DNA of 64,000 nucleotides from Pieris napi (taxonomy: Eukaryota; Arthropoda; Insecta; Lepidoptera; Pieridae). The stretch's first letter is position 1, and every line of letters starts with the position of its first letter. The notes under the pieces are model-generated. The model ran no database searches and was not told where the DNA came from. It saw only the letters and a program-made list of their open reading frames with translations. Location: positions 9,761,501 through 9,825,500 of the forward strand of contig NC_062242.1 in the NCBI RefSeq assembly GCF_905475465.1, in the 5' to 3' direction. The position numbers and the translations under genes are program-made. Positions 1 to 11,662 of the stretch are shown in pieces.

Positions 1-360
1 TAACTTTAAAGCTTTTATAACAAATTTCATATATATTAGATCAGCAGAAGAATTATCAAGAAACCAAATAGTAATTTCTTCCATCATTAAAGCATTTATA
101 ACGTTTATATGTAGGAGTATGAATTTATTGGAAATAAATCTAATAAAAATCTAGCTACTAAAAAAGGTGAGGGAAGTAAATGTTACAAAAGCGTAAATTC
201 TCCAGCGAATACCGTCTTTTTAATCAATGTAAGTACAAAGGCAACTCAATTACATTTCTAGTGCGCACTTCCCGAGTTTCGTTTCTTTTTCCGGGAAAAT
301 AAATACACGATAATACAGTACGGTATTATTTAGTTTGACTAAAGATATCGGGGACATTTT
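1..360. other. Intergenic, nothing recognised
   Basis: AT-rich sequence without a convincing ORF, RNA gene or repeat that I can name. It lies directly upstream of a truncated LINE tail. Confidence 0.4.
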
Positions 361-735
361 TTGTTTCGTATTATCTGCATGGCAATGGGCGGGGCATATA
401 GCAAGATACACAGGTGGGCCTTAAAGACAATTGTATGGAAAAGACCAAGAGGAAGAAGGAGAAGAGATCGCCCAAAAAAAAGGTGGATAGAAGAAATAGA
501 AGCGGTAGTAGAAAACGAATGGAGAAAGAGAGCCATAGACAGAGTCAGTTTGAAAAAGCTGAAGGAGGCCTTTACCCGTAAAGGGGTTCCGATCGACGGT
601 ACTGAAGGTAGCTAGGGTATAGGCTAGCAAGCAAAAGGAAAAAAATGTTGAAAAATGTAAAATAATCTAAGCTGTGTATTATAATTTCTTGTCATGATTG
701 GAAATTAAACGGGCTTTATTATTATTATCCGGAAT
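361..735 (+). mobile_element. 5'-truncated non-LTR retrotransposon, 3' end
   Basis: An 84-codon open frame (361-615) has a basic stretch RPRGRRRRDRPKKRWIEEIE followed by an A-I-D-R motif and an EAF motif. This pattern is typical of the extreme C-terminus of the reverse-transcriptase ORF of insect LINEs. The stop is followed by about 110 bases of 3' UTR ending in a TTATT-type simple tail (around 715-728). The start is arbitrary: upstream EN and RT domains are absent, so this is a dead 5'-truncated copy. The clade cannot be fixed from this short piece. Confidence 0.65.
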
Positions 736-1086
736 TGCTTAGACTGCGTGTACCTGTATCTTATTTCGACCACACATGCGTAGAGGCTTTGAGAACAAGG
801 AGAAGCTGATCGTGGTTGGTAACAGAGAAGGCAAAGATCACGTGGCCGTTCACCAACCAGATGGACCGATCAAGTGGAAGACTCATCGTCCTCAAAACTA
901 TACACTAATAAGAGATGCTTCCTTCCTGACCACGACGCTCATCCATGAGCTACTGATTGAAGAGAGAGATCACAAATTCACTTACGCACACCTGTATTTA
1001 TTATTATTGTAGAGCTGAATTCATTATATAATAAAAACCGGCATCCTTTTTAGTATTTTGCCTAACTTTCTATAAGATATAAATAA

Positions 1087-1318
1087 GTAACGCTACAACC
1101 TTTTTAGGTCTGTGCTTCAGATTTCCGTTTCTGTTTCATGATCATTAGTTCATCTAATAGGCAAATAGGTGATCAGCCTCCTGTGCCTGACGCACGCCGG
1201 TTTTGGATCTAAGGCAAGCCGGTTTTCTCGCGATGTTTCCCTTCATCGTTCGAGCGAATCTTAAATGCGCACATAGAAAGTGCATTGGTGCACAGCCAGG
1301 GATCGAACCTACGACCTC
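1087..1318 (-). repeat. tRNA-derived SINE, head-truncated copy
   Basis: Reverse-complement copy of the SINE best preserved at 40784-41073. On the minus strand it has the B-box-like GGTTCGATCCC followed by a GCTGTGCACCAATG motif, then the family body and the tail ACCTAAAAAGGTTGTAGCG. The A-box end is missing near 1318. Inactive copy. Confidence 0.7.
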
Positions 1319-3016
1319 AAAAAGTACGTAAAAATTCTTACTCTATCGATAATTGAAACATAAAAACATTTAATAAAACGAAAAAAGGCAAGACATTAGC
1401 TTGCAATACTTTAAAGATAATGTTCCCATTCTAAGCGTAGTAAAAATGCGATTGGAATACAACTAAAGTGTACGATATTGTCGCATAAAAATCCTTTCCG
1501 CCAAGCATTTATCCGCGATAAATAAAAAGGAAATCGCCGGAGCTTTCAACAGCTTTTATGAAACGCCTGCGGAAATGGCCAGTAAAGATGTGGAAACTGT
1601 ATTTATTGAGAGAATTATTAACAACTACCTTTCGCCTGCGGCTTTCAGTGCGGTTTCGAGACATTATAAAAGTGGAAAACTCTTGAGTAATTTGTGAATA
1701 CTTTAGCTTCGCGGCAGGTCAGTTTTATAACCTATTTGGAATTGGCCTCGTGGTTTTTATTGTATTGTAGCAACGGTGGTGTAGAAGAATATAAAATTTA
1801 TTGCATGTTTACAGTTATTTTAGTACGAGTATTGTAAATAAGTATACCACATACATACCATCGCACACACACGAATAAGGTATATTTATAAATGTATTTT
1901 GCTTATTTTTATTGTTACCAAAGTTTTGTAAATGATTAAATTATAAAAATAGAAATATGTTTAATGTTTATTCTTTACAATTATGTATAACAATTGTGAG
2001 ATGTGCAAACCCTTTTAAGTAAAAACAAGGTTGTGTTATTTGTACTTCATTTTTGGTTATATTTAGTATAATTTTACTTACCTGATACGAAAGTAACCGT
2101 ATTATTTATTAGTGAAAGAAAATACTCAATGAAATATTGCTGTTTTTCTATAGTGCCCGCGATGAATTTAAATGCAGTTTTGAAATTACGCATACTTGTT
2201 ACATTTAAATAAAACATATATCTGTTCCCAACAACTCAAAGCTAGAAATAGTCTATAAAGAAAAATTATCACTTTTTAACATTCGTTTTAAATAGGTTAC
2301 TATTAATATATTATATGTATAGAATTAGTAATAATGTTGTATTTAGTTGTGTAAGGCTAACATAATGCTGGTGGTACCGAAGGAAGATGGAGGAGGCCTA
2401 GAACACATGTAAAATGGCTGATGATGGACCGTTATAGTTTCCATGCAAGCATAAATTGCCGATTGATAAAATGATTGATTAAATAAATAATAATTCAATA
2501 TAATAAAATATCATGATACAAATACTGTTGCAACCGCAAATATAACAATAAAACGAGTCAGTAAACAAATTGGTAATTAACCCTTATATAATTTCGTCTT
2601 TATCAGATGTGGAGTTATTTTATTTGGTATTCACGCCACCTAATAATTAGGCATTATGAATTCATCTGGGACTGTTATAACCACATTAATTGACACCAAA
2701 TATTGGGCTAATTTTACGACTGAAATAATGGCGCGAAAACAATGGTTACGCCTAAATAACATCTGTGCATTTCTGTTCTCTAGTGGCTTAGTTTCGACCA
2801 CAGAATATTGTATTCGGCGATACGAAATTGATACGCTAATAATTGTCTATTGTTCGCTCTGTGGTATAGAGAAATGTATCGATCTCTCACAGAATATGGA
2901 TAGGAAATCTACCTTTTACGCAATTGCGTTTGGAAAATTGCCATATATAGCTAACCATTATATTAAAAAGTAGTCTGTTTTATTGTATATGCAAGTATTC
3001 ACCTATTGTGATTGAT
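1319..3016. other. Intergenic, AT-rich
   Basis: No gene recognised. A 105-codon open frame at 2656-2973 has no motif, no signal peptide and no flanking splice context that would support it. Several A/T runs are present. Nothing else is interpretable. Confidence 0.4.
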
Positions 3017-3200
3017 TTTTTTTATATAACAGAACTCAGAAGGCAAACGAGCAGATAAACGATATCGCCGTCCATGGATACTCACATTGCCAGAACGCTC
3101 GCATGAGCGTTGCCGGCCTTTTAAGAATTGGTACGCTCTTTTCTTGAAGGACCCTAATTCGAATAGTCGTGGTGCGCGGTCAAAACTTGGCTTTACTTTG
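3017..3200 (-). mobile_element. LINE 3' fragment (family A)
   Basis: Decayed copy of the repeat best seen at 21317-21575. Shared blocks are GTTGCCGGCCTTTTAAGAAT and TGGTACGCTCTTTTCTTGAA. On the minus strand the family encodes the end of a reverse-transcriptase ORF, and the left end is its 3' terminus. Confidence 0.65.
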
Positions 3201-3488
3201 GTTGAAAATTCTACCTTAATATATAAATATTTCTGGCTATTTAATTGCCCATCAACCGTGCTGGTACATAGCTGTCAAACTATCAGCAGACAGTCATTAC
3301 CGCCGTAAAAACACTCAAAAGAACGAGTGCTTATGTACTTTAGCTAAGTATGTGCAAAAGTAACAATGCTTAGTGCGAGATGCTACACTAGACGTGTTAC
3401 TTCCGTCTCCTTGACGGGTCCTGATTTATGAGCTGTAGCGTTTTAGTAGTGAAATGATAATCAAAATATTTACATGTTTCGGGCAGAT

Positions 3489-3775
3489 TTTTTTTTTCTA
3501 TAGAACATGGGGTGAATGGACAGGAGGCTGACCTGATGTTAAGTTATACCATCGCCCATGGACTATCTCAATGCCAGAAGGCTCGCGTGTGCGTTGCCAA
3601 CCTTTTAAGTATTGGTACGCTCTTTTGAAGGACTCTAAGTCGAATTGGTTCGGAAATACTTCAGTGCGCAGCTGGTTTCACATAGTGATGGTGCGTGGCA
3701 AATACCTACCTTACCTTAAAAAACGCTCAGTTGTGGAGCGATGGACGTCGAGGTGGCGAAACCACGCCCTGCATT
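3489..3775 (-). mobile_element. LINE 3' fragment (family A), second copy
   Basis: Same repeat as at 3017-3200 and 21317-21575, in the same orientation, covering more of the upstream coding part (regions matching CGAATTGGTTCGGAAATACT and AAAACGCTCAGTTGTGGAGC). It carries indels relative to the 21.3 kb copy and has no intact frame. Confidence 0.65.
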
Positions 3776-3790
3776 GTATGCACATGGCTT

Positions 3791-4619
3791 TTGAAATTTA
3801 AATAAAAAAATGCTGATTATTAAATAGATTATCATTTCAATCTTCTCACACGATCGACTGTGGTTTTATGACTAAAACCGTTATCATAAAATTTATAATT
3901 ATTCATTAAGATATAACTTCATTTTGACATATTATGTTGAACTCAAAACATCGTAAAAAACTATGAACCAAACACATCACGAGATATAGTCTATAATTTC
4001 TTAGTATATCAAGTAGAAAAGTATCTAAAACAACCTAATCTCCCGCCAAAACTTGCCCAAGAGTCGCCTCAGAAAGATTATTTCCGATCGCCCATTGCTT
4101 GAAATATTATAATTGTGCTGTTTTAACAAAAATTAGTCAGTAAGTAATTACAGTTAATATCTTAGTAAAAAAAATTGTGTGTATTAATCATTGCTTTGTT
4201 GAAATATTCGTATTCGTTAAATTAGTATTCGTTGCATCATTAGTCAAATGGTTGCCAACGCTTTGAACACTTATACAGTAGTACATACAGAAAAAAAATG
4301 AATCCAAGAAAAATTTACAAACCATAGAGACTAAACAAACACAATAATATATTATCGCCGCACACGCGGCGCCAGACACGTCCCTGTCAACACTCATAAC
4401 TTAAACCACAAGCCAAAGTGCAGACAGAGCGAGTGGTGTGCATGAACTTTTCAGTGCTTTCGACGTGAAATGTAAAGAAAAGCGTATTTTCCTTGTATGC
4501 CCGGTAGACATTACACTCATTGTTTGAAGACGGTGTAACTGAGAAAGATGCCATGTTTGTTATGTCGATATTAGTCATTTTTCAGCCACTTTTGTCTCTT
4601 GCGCTGTTTCAATAAAATA
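3791..4619. other. Intergenic, nothing recognised
   Basis: Two open frames of 63-69 codons on the minus strand show no family motif. No repeat that I can name. Confidence 0.35.
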
Positions 4620-4858
4620 AAACAGTGGCGCTACAACCTTTTTTAGCTCTGGTCCTCAAACTTCTGTATCTGATTCATGATTATTTGTTAATGTAATTGG
4701 AAAGTAGGTGTTCAGCCTCCTGACACACGCTATCCTCTTTTTGGGTCTAAGGTTTCCTGATCAGCGTTCGAGTGAATGTTAAATGCACAAATAGAAAGAC
4801 AGTCCATTGGTGCACAGCTGAATCGCACACTAAAACCACTAAGGCAACACTGCTGTTT
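4620..4858 (-). repeat. tRNA-derived SINE copy
   Basis: Diverged reverse-orientation member of the SINE family at 40784-41073. It retains the tail (GGCGCTACAACC on the + strand) and the head (the reverse complement of GCAGTGTTGCCTTAGTGG). The B box is degraded. Confidence 0.65.
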
Positions 4859-5926
4859 CTTGCGCTGTTTATACATTGAAAATATGATGTGTGTGTTCTA
4901 CGTGTAATAAAAGAGATGTATTAACATTTCACCCGTGTTACTTTATCAACAAATTTAATAGGAAACTGGTATAAGATACAAGAGACGGATCTCACGAGCG
5001 ATGGCGCCCCGGCTCGCCCATGAATATTGTAAGTAATAATATTGTCGATGTAGTCGGGACTTATTGTCTCGCGATATACGCAATACAAATGAGTTTGACA
5101 ACTATTTAGTATGAAACAAGTATACAAGTCAAAGATAAAATAAAATAACAGATGGATAATGTCCCTGGACACTATGGCCAGTAAACTAAAAAAAAATAGC
5201 CTGAAAAAAAACGTTATAACTAAAAAACAAATGAGTAATAAAAGATTATAAGAAGTTAGGAAAAGAAGCAAAAGAAGCGTTTTTATAGTTTCTTTTTGCT
5301 GCAAACTATGTGGAACCAGCTGCCAGTAGAGGTATTTTCGAACCTACGACTCTTTAAAGGCCGTCAACACAGCCGTGAGCATCTTGACGTTGCAGAGAAA
5401 ATAGGAAAACCCGTTAAAGAATTGTAAAAGTTTATTTCCTTATACTGAATGCGCACCCAGTTATAACTACTTCAGAAAAAAACATTTCTAATTTTAATGC
5501 GTGATAAATCAGATTATATTAAGAATGGAACACCAAAAAAATCTAATAACGTCATATTTGATGCGACGAGGCGCACATTAAACTTTCTAGTCTAGACTGC
5601 TTGTGATAATGAGATACGTGGGATCGAAAGACATTGCTTTAATGACGTATTCTTCAAACGTAAAAATATATCATACATAGCCAAAAACTACGTACTATAT
5701 ACAAAATATTTCACATAAAAATACCTACGTTGGTGTTTGTGATTAGGTACTAAAAATCGTATACTAGCGGACCCCACAGATGTTGTCTGAACACACGTCT
5801 ATATACAATAAAATATTTATTTATCGTTTATTAAAACCTGAACATAACAAACAAATACACAGTGTTTACAAATTTGTGTGTTCAACTGGAGAATGGTTTA
5901 GATTTATTTATTTACTAGCTGACCCG
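4859..5926. other. Intergenic with a short LINE scrap
   Basis: At about 5307-5345 (+) a short stretch reads MWNQLPVEVF, matching the reverse-transcriptase tail of LINE family A but in the opposite orientation to the other copies. The hydrophobic 127-codon minus frame at 4921-5304 has no family signature and is probably chance. The rest is featureless. Confidence 0.35.
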
Positions 5927-6262
5927 GCAAACGTTTGTTTTGCCATGTACATAATATATTATTTCTTGGAAAAAATTTTTTACTACAATAAAAATAATTA
6001 CCTATCTACAATTATAAAAAAATGGGGTTGATTGTAGAGGGTAGATGAAACTTAAGGGTTGTATGTATTTTTGTATGATGTATCATAAAAAAATAAAAAC
6101 AAATAAATTGTCTAAAAAAAAACTTAGGGGTTTGAAAGATAGATATAACCGATTCTCAGACTTACTAAATATGCATAAAAAATTTCATAAGAATCGGTCA
6201 AGTCGTTTCGGAGGAGTATCGGAACGAACATTGTGACACGAGAATTTTATATATTAGATTTA
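5927..6262 (+). repeat. Interspersed repeat, probable RTE-like LINE or derived 3' piece
   Basis: Starts with CTAGCTGACCCGGCAAACG and ends with AATCGGTCAAGTCGTTTCGG, then GTGACACGAGAATTTTATAT and ATTAGAT. I recognise this start/end pair as a very common dispersed insect repeat. No coding domain is retained. The exact family is not assignable by eye. Confidence 0.55.
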
Positions 6263-8740
6263 GAAAAGCTTGCCAACTCTCGGCACACTGATACAATGGT
6301 AAATTAAGAAAAATAAAATATAAGATTTAATGTGGTAAGCACTGTATACGCTTAACAAATACGAAGGAAAAAATCATAGATTGGCTAGGAATAGCTTGTA
6401 TCAGTTTCATTGTTATCTAAGAAGTAAGAATTGGCGCAAGGGTTTACATTCTGGTTACACAATTCTTTTGTTAAAATAGTATACATTACATAATATATAC
6501 CTACGCTGATTTTCTCCGATTGGCCATTGACCAAAATAATTTCAAAAACCGAAAAGTAACGATTAAAATCACAGAATACATTCATTTCTAATAATGTACC
6601 CCAATGTTCGCGCGAAAATTACATTTTTGGTGAATTATTTTGTTATGCTTACATTATATTTCCCTTAATTAACGAGAAACTCGACACTTTATTTGAGAAC
6701 AGCGGTTATTTGTTATTTAAATTGTGGTTTTATGCTTTTGGGATGGAACAATAGATGTTTTAAAGGGTCAAATGAAAATGCCAGTGTAATTCAGGTTTTA
6801 GGACACGATAAAAGAGATTATTTATATAAAAAATCGTTACGTGATTTACAGTCGAGACTTTTCGCGCGAAATGTTCGTATACCAAAAAATAAGCCTTTAA
6901 TAGTATTAAGATTTCATTTACTTTTTTATAATATCATAATTATAATTTTTTGTTTATAACAATGATATTATTATTAAATTAGGTATCGCAGTTTTGAACT
7001 TCTTTTCTTTTTAAATGTTTTCTTTAATTAGGGTTGCGATGCCTTTCTTATTTTTTAGTTTATTGTAATTATTATTTAAATCTTGTGCAAAGTTTGAATA
7101 AATAAATAACTAACAATGAAATTGGCCACTCACTGTGAACTCAGCCAAAGGGTACAAACAAATAGATCTACCTCCGCCGTAAATTTCTTGATTAAACTCG
7201 TTTATAATAGATCAACTAATTGTCATTTTGTCTGAGCAACACAAGCGAAATCTAATGCCCAATTAGTTAACGACTAAATTAAGGAAAGATATATTTATAT
7301 ACAAGATGTATATAAAATCATTTTTAGCCATACATTTCATCCACTGTCTAATAGATTAACTTAACTAAACAGTATCGGAGAGGTGTCTCAATACAATACA
7401 TATGGACCTTATATCTCTCTCTTTCTCCCACCCCAGCTGTTTTTATCGTTTAGCCTAAATTACGTGACTGTTAAAATGATTTAAACCTAAATGGGCGGAT
7501 AGCAATCATCAAAAGTCTCGAGTTTTTATGCTGACTATAAATCTCTCTTTAATGAAAATGGGTAACACACGGAAATATAAATCGTGCTTAGCTTTTGTGA
7601 AATATTATGAAAATTACGCTGGTAAAATGGTGACGGTGGACATTTTGTGCGCCGTGCAAAAAAATGAGGGCCAAGGGATTTGCCATGCCGCCTAGTGGCT
7701 GACTCATTATAAAGACTTTTCTTCTTTGACTTTCGATCTGTATAAAAAGTTTTAGTCTTTTAAAGTCTTGGGTTGAAACAGAGTAAAAATGGTAATTTTT
7801 TTCGAATTTTAGTTCTTACTAATAAACCTAAGTTAGCTTTTAAATCATTGACAGTGGTGTCTTAATATGATTAAGGAGTGATAAAATCGATTAACGTAAT
7901 CCAGGCAAGCGTAAAATACGTGTGTTATCCTATAATATAAGCCTTACAAAGTAGTACTCAAAATCCATTATAATATCATCATGAAGCTATTTTTCCTCTC
8001 TCTCTCTCTATCGTAACGGCTGTGACGTATCACATCACGCTACCACCGGAATAACGCAGATGAAACAGAACATACCTAATAATTTTAAAAAGTTTTTTTT
8101 TATTTTATTTATAAAAACCACATAAAATTCTCTCTCAATGAAAACCTACAGTGTCGTCTTGAATGTTCTAAATTACATTTCTGATAAGGATCGCCACCGC
8201 TTAAGAAATTTGCACTTCCTTTAATAATAAACACGTCTTTAGTAAATCTAACTTAAAATTATATTAATTGCTTCTTGCACGTTTAATGAATATTTAAACA
8301 ACGGCCGCGCTGTCGGAAGCGTCTTTATAAAGTTTAAAACTATAATTATGATCCGTAGCCGCCACAGACGGTGAACTTTTTAAAGTTACTGGAACTCAGC
8401 CAGCGATAAATCCTGTTGAGACACTTGCAAGTTTTATAAGTTTTAATAATGTTTTTAACAACATCTCAGATTATGTGATAAGATTCTACGAGATGGGACT
8501 CAAAGGAATAGCTTCGGCTATTGCGGAACTTTTAGCTGAAAGACGGTATTTTGGAATTTAAAACGTGATATTGATGACTTTCTTACCTTTACCTCCCTAA
8601 AAGCATAAAAACATGCAACTTTATATTTACATGTTTAAAATAAAATAATAAAATACCAGCCGTAAGTACGAAAAGGACTATCTTAAGATTTGCATTCATT
8701 GTATTGCAGATTGCTAGTCTATATGTCTAAATAATTCGAC
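6263..8740. other. Intergenic, nothing recognised
   Basis: AT-rich and without a supported gene. There is a short CT-rich simple repeat near 7998-8010. Open frames at 6385-6585 (-) and 6693-6959 (+) lack motifs and are best treated as chance. Confidence 0.35.
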
Positions 8741-8801
8741 GGCTGACGGCCGACAGTACCTAAAGGTACGATTCCATCAGTGTGCCGACCTTTGCGGCAC
8801 A

Positions 8802-9413
8802 GTGTTGAATAGAGTGCGACACAAATGTTTGTTTTTGTCGACTCACTCAAGCGAACTTAACAAATTTTGCGCGAATAATTCAGCAAAGTTAGCGCACAAC
8901 CGTGCACTTGTGTGCGAGCACACGGTACAAGTAGGGGACTCGTGTCGACTGTCGACGCGCACGCCGCACGCACTCGTTGTTCGCAACTTCGCAAACTCAG
9001 TCCTTCCGCTATCAAAGCCAACAGATTTAATAATTGCACGCACAATGCCAAGTATGGCAAATATTTTTTTTAATGATCAAGAATATTTTAGGGGAAGCCC
9101 GAGCAAGTCGCACATAATTTATAGATTGTCCGTCATCTTTGATACCTATCCGTCTTGCCCATTTCTTTTTGGCCAACACGGTCATATTTTGACAAAGGAT
9201 AGGTTCCGCCTACCTAATTATTATTTACAACAGATAGCTACTATGCTATCTTACTTTTTATTTACAACTAAAGCTAAACATTTAGCTTTTCAGACAACTG
9301 CTTCTATTGAGCAGCTAGCTTTTGAGACAACTGCTTCTATTGAGCAGCTTAGCTTAAGAGAATGTAGTGATACTTGCAGTAGCACTTCATTAAGTATTAA
9401 TAATTTAAATTAG
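8802..9413 (+). CDS. Leader ORF (possible ORF1) of the LINE
   Basis: A 203-codon frame preceding the EN-RT ORF. I see no zinc knuckle (CX2CX4HX4C) or coiled coil typical of LINE ORF1 proteins. The C-terminal part contains a direct duplication of about 36 bases, giving TTASIEQLAF followed by TTASIEQLSL. The stop at 9411-9413 is almost immediately followed by the EN-RT frame, in a different frame. The true start may be internal. It could be a real but diverged ORF1 or a partly spurious 5' UTR frame. Confidence 0.35.
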   Translation: MLNRVRHKCLFLSTHSSELNKFCANNSAKLAHNRALVCEHTVQVGDSCRLSTRTPHALVVRNFANSVLPLSKPTDLIIARTMPSMANIFFNDQEYFRGSPSKSHIIYRLSVIFDTYPSCPFLFGQHGHILTKDRFRLPNYYLQQIATMLSYFLFTTKAKHLAFQTTASIEQLAFETTASIEQLSLRECSDTCSSTSLSINNLN

Positions 9414-9418
9414 ATAGT

Positions 9419-11656
9419 GTGACAATAGAGGCAAACTCTAGCAATAATTTAGTACAACTCAGCTCAACACAAACATGTAATATTACTAACAACAACTGTT
9501 TAAACTTGATGCATCAAAACATGCAAGGTATGTTGGGCAAAGAATTAGAATTGGAGTTGTTTTTAAAATCAAGAAAAATTGATGTCCTATGCATTACCGA
9601 ACATTGGCTTAGAGAATGCCAAATCATCTTTAACTTTGATCAGCACCAAGTTGCAAGTTCGTTTTGCAGATTGTCGGCGATTCATGGGGGCTCTTTGATT
9701 ATTGTTAATAAAAATTTAAAGTATAAAGAGCGTAATGACATCGTGTGTCTGTCTGTAGAACACTCTTTGGAGGTAGCCTGTATAGAGATTGAGAATTGCA
9801 TTATTTTAAGTGTTTATAGACCACCAAGTGCATCTTACGATTTTTTTGAAGCAAAATTGGAGGAAATTTTGTGTAAAGTTAGTTTTAAGAACAATAAGTA
9901 TATTATTGTATGTGGTGACTTCAATATAAATTTATTAGAAAATACCTCCATTAGTAAAAAATTCAATCTGTTATTAAAATCTTACAATCTTGTTAACTTG
10001 TTTCTTGAGCCCACTAGAATTACAAGCTCCACTGCTACATGTATAGATAATGTATTTACAGATGCAGAGGCAATGCAAACCTCAATTACAACTGATCTTA
10101 GCTCAGATCATTGTGGACAGTTAGTGGCGCTAAAATGTAAAGTGGTGAAACAAGTAAATAAGAGCAGTGTGTTTGTTCCAGTAAATAAAAAGCGAATGGT
10201 GAGATTTAGACATAATATAGGTAAACACCTACCTTTATTACCGGTAGGTACTACCGTTGATATACAATACAACAATCTAAGTGATTGTATTAATAAAGAG
10301 TTCAACACCATCTTTACCCCAAAGAAAGTCTCTCATTCGCAGTGTAAATCGTTTAATGATTGGGCGACAGCGGGAATTTATAAAAGTAGACAACGGTTGT
10401 ATGACCTTTACGCTGAAAAGTCATACAATCATAATGAAGAATTTATTCTTTATGTTCGAAATTATTCGAAATTATTTAAGAAAGTTTGTTACGCGGCCAA
10501 GTCCTTAAATATTAAAAACAAGATTAAAAATAGTAGCAATAAAACTAAAATGACTTGGAAGATAATTGATAGTGAAACTGGAAGAGTCAGGGATCGCAAT
10601 CAAGACATCGAACTATGTGTCGATAACACTATAATCAAATCTAACGAAGAGATAGCGATTGTTTTTGATAAGTACTTTTCTGACATTCCAATTTCGACTA
10701 CAAAGTCTCTTCAATCATCTCCCGCCCTCGCTGAATCGCTGCTCAAAGATAATGTAAACGAGTGCAAGGTCAGTTTTACATTCCGACCCATTGGTGCCGA
10801 CGATATAGTGAGGATATTTAGAACCATAGATATTAAGAACACTACCGATCTTTGGGGTATTTCTGTAAAAATAATTAGTAGCATAATTGATGTAATTGCT
10901 CCCCATCTAGCTATAATTTTCAACAATTGTATTAAAAGTGGCGAGTTTCCCGATCTAATGAAACATAGTAAAGTCATTCCATTATTTAAAGCAGGTAGTA
11001 TGTCCGACCCCAGTAACTTTAGACCAATTTCCGTACTACCTACTTGTAGTAAAATATTTGAAAAAATTATATTAAATCAACTGGTAAGTCATTTTAACGT
11101 AAACAAATTATTACATAATAATCAGTTCGGTTTTACCAAGGGTCGCTCGACAGCCGATGCCGGTGTTGAGTTATATAGATATATAATTAAGGCTTGGGAG
11201 GAGTCGCATGACGCTTTAGGTGTTTTCTGCGACTTATCCAAAGCATTTGATTGTGTCCAACACGAGACCTTAATCGGGAAACTCCGCCATTATGGCATCA
11301 AGAATACCGCACTGAATCTTCTGACTTCCTATTTACACGGAAGAACTCAGAAGGTTGAAGTGAATGGTAAGAGGTCCTCTGGGTCGGCAGTAGATATGGG
11401 GGTACCACAGGGCTCAATTCTTGGCCCTTTCCTCTTTCTTGTTTATATAAATGATCTACCTTTCATGGTAGAGAGAAAACATCAGATAGTTTTGTTTGCT
11501 GATGACACGTCCTTGATTTTTAAAATCAAACGACAAATAACAAATTTTGACGATGTGAACAATGCTCTGTCTTCGATTGTCCATTGGTTTAGTATGAATA
11601 ACCTTCTACTTAATGCAAAAAAGACAAAATGCATTAAATTTTGTGCAAAAAATTAA
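9419..11656 (+). CDS. LINE endonuclease-reverse transcriptase, stop-interrupted N-terminal part
   Basis: The AP-endonuclease domain occupies roughly residues 30-235: MHQNMQG (catalytic Asn), ITEHWL (Glu), GDFNIN (Asp/Asn) and SSDHC (the final Ser-Asp-His). The reverse transcriptase follows from about residue 515: LFKAG...NFRPIS, GFTKGRST, DLSKAFD (first Asp), GVPQGSILGP and LFADDT (catalytic Asp pair). All key residues are present. The annotated left edge is a non-ATG codon just after the leader ORF stop. The frame ends at a TAA (11654-11656), and the same reading frame continues as the next feature, so this is a single ORF broken by one nonsense codon rather than a frameshift. It would make DNA nicks and prime reverse transcription of its own RNA in the nucleus. 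Confidence 0.85.
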   Translation: MTIEANSSNNLVQLSSTQTCNITNNNCLNLMHQNMQGMLGKELELELFLKSRKIDVLCITEHWLRECQIIFNFDQHQVASSFCRLSAIHGGSLIIVNKNLKYKERNDIVCLSVEHSLEVACIEIENCIILSVYRPPSASYDFFEAKLEEILCKVSFKNNKYIIVCGDFNINLLENTSISKKFNLLLKSYNLVNLFLEPTRITSSTATCIDNVFTDAEAMQTSITTDLSSDHCGQLVALKCKVVKQVNKSSVFVPVNKKRMVRFRHNIGKHLPLLPVGTTVDIQYNNLSDCINKEFNTIFTPKKVSHSQCKSFNDWATAGIYKSRQRLYDLYAEKSYNHNEEFILYVRNYSKLFKKVCYAAKSLNIKNKIKNSSNKTKMTWKIIDSETGRVRDRNQDIELCVDNTIIKSNEEIAIVFDKYFSDIPISTTKSLQSSPALAESLLKDNVNECKVSFTFRPIGADDIVRIFRTIDIKNTTDLWGISVKIISSIIDVIAPHLAIIFNNCIKSGEFPDLMKHSKVIPLFKAGSMSDPSNFRPISVLPTCSKIFEKIILNQLVSHFNVNKLLHNNQFGFTKGRSTADAGVELYRYIIKAWEESHDALGVFCDLSKAFDCVQHETLIGKLRHYGIKNTALNLLTSYLHGRTQKVEVNGKRSSGSAVDMGVPQGSILGPFLFLVYINDLPFMVERKHQIVLFADDTSLIFKIKRQITNFDDVNNALSSIVHWFSMNNLLLNAKKTKCIKFCAKN

Positions 11657-11662
11657 AGGATT

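Noticed and set aside
776..1012. 78-codon open frame after the first LINE tail
   Set aside because: No motif, no homologue recalled and no splice context; probably decayed repeat or chance.
2656..2973. 105-codon ORF
   Set aside because: Composition is ordinary and there is no signal peptide, domain or conserved pattern.
4921..5304. 127-codon hydrophobic ORF on the minus strand
   Set aside because: Leu/Phe-rich frame made of A/T runs, with no family signature; typical chance ORF in AT-rich DNA.
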